From the NCBI GenBank assembly GCA_001655205.1, contig LPNZ01011587.1, forward strand, positions 1 through 41,685: a stretch of 41,685 bases of DNA, written 5' to 3'. The DNA comes from Lenisia limosa. Lineage: Eukaryota; Breviatea. Made by a program: the position numbers and the translations under genes. Positions 21,231-30,700 of this stretch are shown here, piece after piece (the first letter of the stretch is position 1; each line of letters opens with the position of its first letter). A model generated the notes under the pieces. It was not told the origin of the DNA and did no database searches. It was given only the letters and a program-made list of their open reading frames with translations.

Positions 21231-24200
21231 TTAGGCTCTCAGAGGAGACCATTCGTATGCAGTTGATACTACAGGGCTCTGGTTGAACACCAGTGGTAAT
21301 CGCGTACATGCTACGAGGTGAAAATTTACTAATTATTCATTTTGAAAGTCTTTATACTAGATATTCATTAATAATAACAACTAATATAATGAGATCTCTG
21401 GGAAAGGTCAGCTTACCTGCCATTGTATGCAAATCTACAAGCATTGTGTTTGATGGACACAATTCCTCAAGTTCCTGAACTCTTTTCATCAGTGCACCCC
21501 ACTAAAAGAGTCACAATGTTTTTGATATACGAAATGTTCAAGTAACTAAATCAAATTGACAAGTAATCTTACCAAGATGAAGCGTGGCTGTTGGGAAGGT
21601 ATAATTGCGGTTACTATGCTTCCTGATGCGATTCCAACTGTCAAAGAAAGGGGAAAACTCTCATGACTCTGAAATGGTTATCCCGTAGGACTTGAAAAAA
21701 TTGGCCGTGAATTACAGTTTCAAAATATAGTTCGGTTACAACTGTGAAAATTTATCTTAAAATATCCAAGACAAATAATGAACTGCATAATATCTAAATA
21801 GAGTGTTACCTGGAATTTTTCAAGGTGTTTTGAGAGGATGACAGAGGCGGTCGTAACCGAAGAGGTCTCGTGCTGCTTGCTTGTGTCGGGTACTCCGGAT
21901 ATACCCTGAAAATAAGGTCCCGTAGGACACCACATCACGTGCCACCTCAATGTTAAGATCTTTTATATTGCTTCAGAGGGGAGGGATTTGGGCAATCATA
22001 ATCGGACCAAAATACATAGTCTATCTCACATTCATGCAGTCTTCTGGGCCCACCGTTACAACTCAAATTCAACATAAATACTGTTACCCTATTGAATCGT
22101 TACCCTGATACGTAATGACTCTGCCACCCAACCAAACATACCATCCAAGTGTCGCCATCAGTAAAGGCGTTGTAGACTCTGTTGGACTTCGCAGTTTCCG
22201 TGTACATTTTTTGCAACCAGTCCAATGTAAATATAGCTGTAGTGGGCTGAAATTGTGAAAACACACCCATTTTTTGATTTTCAGATGTTCTATAATCCGA
22301 CATACGGAAACACTTTGAAAGAATTTGTCGAAGTTTTTGGCGGAAACCTAATGGTAAATTACATTGTAAATGTGACATTACACATGTATGACATTACATA
22401 GCAAAATGTAAAATTCAATTCACAAATAAATTTGGCCTTTAATGTTGTTCTTACCCGAATAATAGTGACAGAAGTGTAGGTGTTTGATATTACCTTCTTG
22501 GATTTCAGGAATACATTTACACTACAAATTGATTAATTAAAATAATTGGTACACCATGCAAGTCAGAGTAATAAGTTAATATAGATATAAGTTTATTTGT
22601 CTTTATATGCTCTTGTGAAGCAGATTCATACCTATAAGATGGAAGAAGTAGTTCATAAATTGCTGCCGCTGATCTTCTTTGAGATATCACTACTCCCTGA
22701 AAGTATGACTTTGCTAACTTTTGAGCAAAAAGATTCAAATTATTGTTTCATAAATAATAGTATATAATGCTTTTTTTAATAAACAACTTATTCAACGTAT
22801 TTTTATCTGCATATTCATAGGTAGATGTATTCACTCACTTCTCCGATGAATTGCGTTCGGCAAGAAACCTCGCGACGGACAGACAAAACAGAACATCCAA
22901 TAATAGTGAGCAAGAAAATGAACACAATTTCACTAAAATACGTGAATATAAATTTTTTTCAATCATATAGTGTCACAGTAGTTTTGGTTTTCATACCAAA
23001 AGTTTGCGTAAGATCTTATTAAATCCCCGTTTTTTTAGATTTGAAATATTCAAACTCTCAGATATATTCTGTTTGAGGTCTGAATCTTATTCTTTATTTA
23101 TTAAACCAGAATGCTGTACTCCTAACCTCAACAGGGTCAAATTGAGACTTGTTTGAGAAAAAACAATAATCTGTTTCACTGATACAGCTCCCAGGATTGC
23201 CAAACTAAAATGTCAACCTGTTGCACTATTGTTTGATTAGTGTTGATAATTCAATCAATGAAAATAGTCTATAAAAAGCTCATTATATTGAATTATAATT
23301 TTGAGCCAACTTTTCATGTGCGAGAACCGGTGTAACACTTGATATTATTACAAGTATTCCACAAATTTTGGTGAGACGGAGAGGTTTGGAGTTATCAATT
23401 TCACTGGGCAGGGGTCCAGACAACATTGCAAACACTAAGCAACTGAGCAGCATGACCCCTCTTTGATACCTGGAAGGTAAATAGGTCAATATTAATGGTA
23501 CAATCAGACCTTCTTGCCTTTTCAGAGTTGAGTACTATCAGACAGAATATCATCGTCACAAGTTCAAAATACATGATCATTATTCTTGTCTAGATGGGAG
23601 TTATCATATTAATAAAGGTGATATATTTAGATTAGGTACTTATAGTGATGTGTTATTTCGATCTGATACCAAAGAAAAGATTTTTTTCTAATTTCCAAAT
23701 GCTTGTTTTACTCGCTTCTTTGGGAACTATTTGTACATTGAAAATGTTCTAGTATTTTTATTGAATTCATGTACCTCCCCTCAATCCACACCAAACCTCT
23801 GAGTATGTTGAGCAGCCAATAACGTAACCCAGGAGGGTGACAATCTGATATAATGTCAACAACCAGCCAAGTAAGTATTATTACATCATATAATATGTAC
23901 ATAGTACATGTATATTACATGGGAATTGTTGTTTGTAACCTACCAAGATACATTGCACGCAAAAAATCAAGGACCGGAAAAGGCCCTAAGAAGTAAAAAC
24001 CTATTAATGTACACATGTACATGCCCATTTGAAGGTTTAAATATTTAATATAGTAGCTGCACTACTCTGTAACCAGCTCTAGCTCCAATAAAATAAGAGC
24101 CAACTGCTCAGTTTGTGATATTACATTATTTTGGTTGGACTTAAATCTCACTAAGTAGCATGCGCTATAATCCTCGCGAAATCGAGACTCCAGATCATTG

Positions 24201-25383
24201 GGATTTACCCACATGCACTCAGGGGTGTTCTACAATTATTAAATGATTGATAATGGTATTTAAATGGGTTCTAAGCACTTTCATCTTTTTTATTAAGCAA
24301 GCACAAGACAATAACTATTGGACAAATTGAAGATATTTCATCAAGCTAAATGAAAAGATTTGATTATTTATAAAATTTAGTGTAATTGTCAGTTATGTTG
24401 TTTTCAAATAGTCTCACCTCAGGGACTGTAGGAGTTGCTAAATACGTTAAAGAACCTCTACGAGCTCCTGGCTGGGAGTGGGGGCCGTGAATTGAGAAAA
24501 TCGATCAATAAGAAAAATATCCGTTTTGATGAGAAATAGTTTCAAACACATGTTTTGATGATTCAACCTGCCAACAGATATCTGATAGAACTGGTCTAGG
24601 GGAAGCGTGTGTTTGTTTGGGCGTGTGGTGGATTTTGTCTAAATATTGTGAGCGTTGTTATACCCAATAGTTACCACAAAATACTCACCTTCTGGGTGTC
24701 AGTTGACATTAAAGACGCCTGTGAGTCAGTAATTACCTGTAGTCCAGTTTTACGGGACAAAATCTACGTTGTTAATCAGATTATCATAATGTCATGCAGG
24801 TTTCGACTAATGTGAACACTAAAACTAAACAATGTGTTTGATACAAACCCCTACCTTATACTTCACATTCAAAGCGGCTTGAGTCATGTGGTTATTAATT
24901 CCCACTTGTGCAAAGTCATTTACATCACTAAATGTTGTTTACAAAATGACAAAAGGTAGATTGAAAGCCATTGTGTTTTGAGGTCAAGAAATCTTTTAGG
25001 AGCAACAAATAACAAATTTATTTTGAAAATTAACAAAATAGTATTGATCTCACACTAACTGTTTTTGGATGAGAACAACCTATTCTGCCCACCTTAGCTG
25101 AATATCACCAAGTAACATGTTTTCTGGTAATTTTTCTTGCAATTTGCTAAAAATGGTCATTTTGTAAGACTCTAATGACACAATATCCATATTGAACCAA
25201 TTGAGCTAACTTGATCATTTTTTGGTGACTGAAAGAATATGAACTCCAGAGTCTATTACATTGGACAAAAATAAAGGCAATTGGACAGTCATTAGAGTTC
25301 TGTTGTGAACTAAAGTTTTGTGACAACATCATTCTGTTAGAATAATCCCACCTTTTCCATAAGCCTCTTTCAAGTACCAGCAT
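21231..25383 (-). CDS. Cyclase-like gene B: six-TM protein with degenerate class III nucleotidyl cyclase domain
   Basis: Exons (5'->3', minus): 25383-25352, 24927-24855, 24718-24689, 24471-24418, 24229-24152, 23985-23944, 23844-about 23792, 23469-23311, 23204-23127, 22932-22839, 22696-22632, 22521-22494, 22347-22306, 22246-about 22138, 22061-22030, 21905-21810, 21668-21573, 21501-21417, 21310-21231 (TAA). This gives about 445 aa with consistent phases. Hydrophobic segments include GLFRSLIFCVQCIL, IVTLLGYVIGCS, GVMLLSCLVFAMLSGPL, KICGILVIISSVTPVL, LAILGAVSV and EIVFIFLLTIIGCSVLSV, the six-TM block of membrane adenylyl cyclases. The cyclase fold is recognised from IYELLLPSYRSV (linker), VYNAFTDGDTWM (family VYKxxTIGDAYM), LTVGIASGSIVTAI (family VGIHSGPVVAGV) and PRFILWGALMKR (family PRYCLFGDTVN). 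The first metal Asp, the base-recognition pair and the transition-state Asn/Arg are replaced; the second metal Asp remains in DGD. It is probably not a working cyclase, perhaps regulatory. The start ATG and the donors at 23792 and 22138 are the least certain. Confidence 0.8.
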
Positions 25384-25590
25384 CTGCTTGTTCACATTTG
25401 GCGAAAATAAATTGGCTGCTACAATTGTGTAAAATATATCAGATAGAATACTAGTATTATATCATATGTTCTAATAATATAGTGTAGTATATAATAAGAT
25501 TTGATTACAAATGGATTTTTATCCAGCTCATATCATTATTTGGATCACTTTCACACAAGTAATGATATCGATAAATACATATACTACATG

Positions 25591-26420
25591 TAGTGCTCCA
25601 GATAAGCTGCACTCATATCTTTACCTCGTTTTAGTCTACTACCATCATTTTTTTTAATAAAAACAGTGTTAGGTTGGAGCTAATCCAAAACTCGATTTTT
25701 TAAAATGAACTGAACCGATATTTACATACCATATGTGGAAATATGCGAATATTGGATGTTTTATGAGTAAATATTGGGGAAATTAACTAAATAGACAGTG
25801 TACGGTTTTGGTGCGCTTGTAACTTTGAAATACAAGTTTTGGCGGTGACAGGTTTTGGTGCGCTTTTAATTTAAGATGACTCAATGTATATTGTGAAAGA
25901 ATCAGATATGACAACATAAAATAAAGGCTGAACTTACTATTGGACGTCGGAACTTTTTCATAGTCTCTATCATGGCGGAATGAAAAGTCCCAAATAAATG
26001 TGGGGTTAGTCCACAAAGACAATTTATTTGTCAACCAGCTATATAAAGTCTCAATCAGAAGTATCCGTGTGTACCTAAAGGATGTTGAACAATCACCCCA
26101 TGAGATGGATAAACCTTCTGGAAAGCAAAGAACCACCACTTCCGATCAAGATAAGCTACTCTGAAACTGTAGTTTGTGCTGATGAGGTTTAACAAGTAAC
26201 AAAGAAAAGGTTTCAAAATTCCAGAAAATATTATCTCATAATAGTAAAAATTTCCTTTTTTGGGAAGTAAAAATCAGTTCAGTTCATTTCAAAAAATCTG
26301 GTTTGGAAACATAAACTTGGAGTCTTTAGCTCCAACCTAGTACTTTTTCTACTAAAAATGATGGTAGTAGACTCTAAAATGAGGTAAAGACATGAGTGCA
26401 GCTCTTTATCTGGAGCACTG
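25591..26420. mobile_element. TIR element family C (~830 bp, TIRs ~130 bp)
   Basis: The left arm starts AGTGCTCCAGATAA and continues with CTGCACTCAT, CTTTACCTC, GTCTACTACCATCA and GGTTGGAGCTAA (to about 25720). The right arm, inverted (about 26280-26420), has GTTGGAGC inverted, TGATGGTAGTAGAC, GAGGTAAAG, ATGAGTGCAG and TTATCTGGAGCACT. The arms differ by small indels. The interior has minus-strand open frames but no transposase motif I can identify, so it looks non-autonomous. It is inserted just upstream of cyclase-like gene B. No clear target duplication is visible. Confidence 0.88.
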
Positions 26421-26999
26421 TATATATCATATATATTTTTAAGCACGTGGTCTATTTCTTTAAGTCGTCATTAGTCATCAGTTTCTGTGTTTTGACAGTT
26501 CTATTTAGTAAAAAAACTATTTTCAACATTTTTCATAAAAACAAAATTTTTTTAAAAAAAAGTACAGCCTAGAGTTCAGTTCATTGCCTTTTGTCCTTTT
26601 TTTTTCTTCAAACCCCCTTTTTATGTAAGTTGATAAATTATTGTTGTATTGTTTTAAAGATTATAATCTCAGCAAGTTGTCATTAAGTTTCTTTTCTTGA
26701 TAAAGCGCATTTAAGACCCTCAAAAGAAGGGGGACATTCTCTCTTTTTACCGGACCAAGGCATCCGCGGCAAGAGTCGGTAAGCCACGGTGTGTCCATGA
26801 AAATTGATCATATTCATTTATATACTTCATACACTCATATATTTTTTATTTTTAAGCTTTAATTTCACTTACAAGTTTTTATTGAGGATACGAAGAATTC
26901 CAACTGTTTGATGTTTATTGTTCATATTATATTGTATTTCTTAATACTGTACTTGTTTACGACGTGTTCGTATTTTGTATTTTTACTAATCGTCTAGAG
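26421..26999 (+). promoter_or_regulatory. Upstream region of the small basic-protein gene, possible spliced 5' leader
   Basis: This is AT-rich DNA with one GC-richer island (about 26745-26785) ending AAGAGTCG|GTAAGCC, a good splice donor. A matching acceptor CGTCTAG lies at about 26991-26997, directly before the ATG at 27000. This suggests a non-coding first exon with a 5'-UTR intron. No other structure is seen. Confidence 0.4.
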
Positions 27000-27477
27000 A
27001 TGCCTAAACCCAAAGCAAATCGCTTCATTCCAACGAACAAACCGCTTCTGTCTGATGGTTGGAAGTTTCAAAACAAAGTTGAGAAAAACAAAATCATGAA
27101 CNNNNNNNNNNNNNNNNNNNNNNNNNNNNNNNNNNNNNNNNNNNNNNNNNNNNNNNNNNNNNNNNNNNNNNNNNNNNNNNNNNNNNNNNNNNNNNNNNNN
27201 NNNNNNNNNNNNNNNNNNNNNNNNNNNNNNNNNNNNNNNNNNNNNNNNNNNNNNNNNNNNNNNNNNNNNNNNNNNNNNNNNNNNNNNNNNNNNTGAAGAT
27301 GTTGCTGATACAGCCTGGTCTTCATGTTTTTTTTTGCTCATATATCAGGTAATTGCGAATGCCAATGAGCTCAAGGCAGATCGAGCTTGTAATGTAGAAG
27401 TTAACAGAGGTGGCATTCTTGCACCTTCTACAACGACACTTACAAAGCTTGTGAAAAAACAAAAGAAAAAAAAGTAA
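27000..27477 (+). CDS. Small basic protein, two or more exons, interrupted by an assembly gap; function unknown
   Basis: ATG at 27000 opens MPKPKANRFIPTNKPLLSDG and runs WKFQNKVEKNKIMN into an N-gap (27102-27293). After the gap, an acceptor ATCAG at 27344-27348 starts the last exon (27349-27477): VIANANELKADRACNVEVNR, then GGILAPSTTTLTKLVKKQ and a run of Lys before TAA. The Lys-rich termini suggest a nuclear or nucleolar RNA- or ribosome-associated protein, but I recognise no family. It lies on the plus strand between the two minus-strand cyclase-like genes and converges on gene A (spacing about 0.23-0.34 kb). The coding claim rests on composition, a clean ATG and stop, and splice sites. Confidence 0.6.
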
Positions 27478-27704
27478 CATGTTGTAAACATCTATTATTT
27501 ACCCTTGATACAAGTTGACTGTGTTGATGAAATGATATTATTGTGAGGAAGAAAATTTATTTTTTGTTTAAAAGTGTGTGCATGTAATTTGAACAAAGGG
27601 CTAAGTACTGGATCAAAAACAGAGAGTGAGCTAAAAACTCGAGAAAAAAAAATAAGCAACGGGAAAGGGGAATAAATATCTGCGCCTGAGCATATATATG
27701 TTTA

Positions 27705-30700
27705 CTATGTATCTAGGATTGAATATGAGAATTTTTTAGAACCATTATGAAAACAGATAACAATACTAAAAGCTTGTTTCTCTATAATTATCAGTGACTT
27801 CCCAGATCCCTTACCGCCATAGTTGTCCAAGTTGCTATTGTTTGGTTTGTTGGTAATATTTTGCAGTGTTGTCATTCGGTTTTGAATAGGTTCTGCAAAA
27901 TCAAATAAATTCGTAGATTTAAAAACTTTGGAGTTGATTTTTATGTTTTTATAAACGGAATAGATAATATTTAATTATATGCTGTACCTGAAATAAATAT
28001 TACAAGAAATTGGAATTCAATACAACTTCTGTCTTACGTTGAGCTGTGGTAGGAGAAGGGGGCTTGTTGTGGCTATCAAGAATAATAGGGTTTGTACTCC
28101 TAAGATATGATTTTAAAAAACTTGTACCAATGTAACTCAATTACAAGTAAATAATTTGCAAGTGGAACTGCTGGAACAATGACGAGAAACTGGAGAAACT
28201 TTTGAAAAAGTGTATAAAATTACCTTTTAGGAGTGGGAGGCTCGGGAGTTGATGCGTCCTTCAGATTTTGTCCAAAATTTTGGCTTTTGGCAACCTACAT
28301 TTTGTTATTGGGAAACATGACGTCCATTGAGAATTTAATGTTCAAAAGTGGTCTCAATTGTTGCATACCTGCATAGAAGTGTTCATTCCAGACATGCGAA
28401 GAGGTGATTTTGACATCAGCATCACATTCATGGACTGAGCCTCCATAAGTGCTACAAATAATCATTGTCGGGAAGGATATTGTATATTATATGATAGGTA
28501 TCGATTAAAAAAAGAAGAACAAATATTTGAAATCGCTCTTCAGTTCACTATTCATAATTTTGCATTGTTAAACATCCCCAACAACTACAATCAATGTTGT
28601 CCAACGAATAAAACTTACTAGGAGGTTCATCTTGCAGGATACTACTACTTCTTGCTCTTTGTGCCTAAATCATAAATAAGTATGTATATATATATGTATG
28701 TATGTAAATTCAAGAGTATCACTACTTGTGCAAAAAACAGAGAGGTAAGCTAAAAAGAAGTGTGTCCTGCTTGGCAAGAGCCAAATTTTGTAATGATTTC
28801 TATGTGATATTCATCACGATGGTGAGAATGATGATGATGATGGTAATGATGATGATGATGATGATGTTGAATGTGAGTACCCCTACGGTACCAAAAATAA
28901 GAATATGTTGATATGATACTCATTGCGTGATTTATGTATAATGGCAGTTATTCAATTCTATAACACTTTGTAACACAGATACACCCCCACCTGGATACCC
29001 TTTGCCGCTTCTCTTGGTGACTGTAAGCCCTGGGATAGTTAGTTTTGCATTATCACAGGCAGAAAGCCGGCGTTGAAAGAGTGGATACTCAGCTTACTGA
29101 AGTTACAATATTTGGTCTATTTATGATGCCTGAACTAGAATATCTTCGTTGAACCTGAACATTTTGTGAGATAAAAACAGGGTAACTATCCCAATTGTAT
29201 TTCAATTTTGTCTCAAAAATAACAATTGCAACACAACTCAAGAACAATCATACTTGGGGTACAGGATGAAGCGTTTGCTGGGACTTGGACCCTGACATTT
29301 TGGAAATTGTTGATGTTAGAATTTTTGATGATGCACGCTCCATTAGAATCTATAAGTTATTGGAATAATTGACCAATAAGTCACAATGACACTATGCTAC
29401 ACTTGAAATGAACCCTAATGGGACTCTTCGTCGTTTATTTCGACCTTAATGCTGATCATATGATCGTATCAATTGTGGATATGGATAAACATATCTTGTG
29501 ATTTCAGAGATGCAACAAGTCCAAGGTACCTGCGATGGGCTTGATGATGTTTTGATATCGGTTACATTGACTATTTCCATCAGGCTATCTGAGCTTATGA
29601 CATCAAGCAGCTGGGTGGTGAGGACAAGTTCAAAGTATTTGACAATATGTATGGTCTGTCTTATTATAAATGGCTACCTCATATGGCAGTTCGTTCTCGA
29701 TTATTTCTACGTCCGCAATCAGAGAATGCTTATAGTCCTAAATAAGTAAAATCAAGATTTGCTGAGTTTGGTTACATGAACAGTTGACCAACATCTGAAA
29801 TAATGCTGAGAATGGTACAAATTCTCCACATATCATGATTTCGAAGACTCCTAAAATTGTAAGCGACAGTGTATTTGAACAAAGCATAATAATATTCCAG
29901 GAACCAACCTTGATGCAATTGGAATTCCTTCCCGAGGATCTGATAAATACCTAAATGAATAAGAATATAAACGGAGTAGATATTTCTCATGTATACAGTC
30001 TAATCAATTTCATTCAGTTATAATTCCATTTTATGAAAATCCGTTTTTCTTACTTTTTCTCACTTGTGCCTGTGGGATACATTCTACAATGTCATTATGG
30101 AGAAATCAAATATATTTGTTTTTCAGAAATTCAATCATTGATAACTCAATCCTTGACCCTGCTTAGAATGAAATGTGTATAACCCCATCTATCTCTAAAT
30201 GAAGTTTGTAACAACTCACAATTGCGACTGCTTCAACCTAGTTGTTGGTAGGTCACTATCATTATTAAATGAGCCTAGGTTAATAAGCACTTTGTTTGAA
30301 CAAAGACACAACATAAAACCATCGCCAAACCAGATAAGCTTAAAGAACTACTGTCTTTTGTCAGGACATTCTGGTGAAATATAAATGAATACATATTTCA
30401 TAATTGCTTACCAATCCACTTGTTCCCTTATCTGATACTTTCTTAGATGTTTTGTTCTCAGGACTCGCAGCTAAATGACATCAGTCATTTTTAATTGTAT
30501 TCTCAGTATTTTGGAAACTTAGAAAAAACGGAATGGAGATTAAGAACCGTTAAACAGATGGTGAATGGTGTAATCCGAATGAAATACCAAACACAGAACC
30601 CTAACATACGTTTGTATGGAGTCATACTGTTGTCATCTCTAATGGACACATTGGATCGCCTAAACCAAATTAAATAGCAAAAGTAATAGAGTTACCTACA

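Noticed and set aside
22494-22696. ABCA-type transporter start (RRSAAAIYELLLP resembles ABCA N-termini)
   Set aside because: Downstream exons give class III cyclase motifs in order and no nucleotide-binding domain; the stretch is the linker before the cyclase fold.
25783-26139. 118-aa minus-strand ORF inside TIR element C
   Set aside because: AT-biased composition, no transposase catalytic motif and no splice partners; likely chance within a non-autonomous element.
27705-27815. P-loop-like GGKGSGKS in the unspliced end of gene A
   Set aside because: It is created by reading through a good donor (GGCG|GTAAGG) into AT-rich sequence; no Walker B or NTPase context follows.
28828-28869. ORF ending in a Met run near 28726-28911
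   Set aside because: It is a translated (ATG)n microsatellite in an intron.
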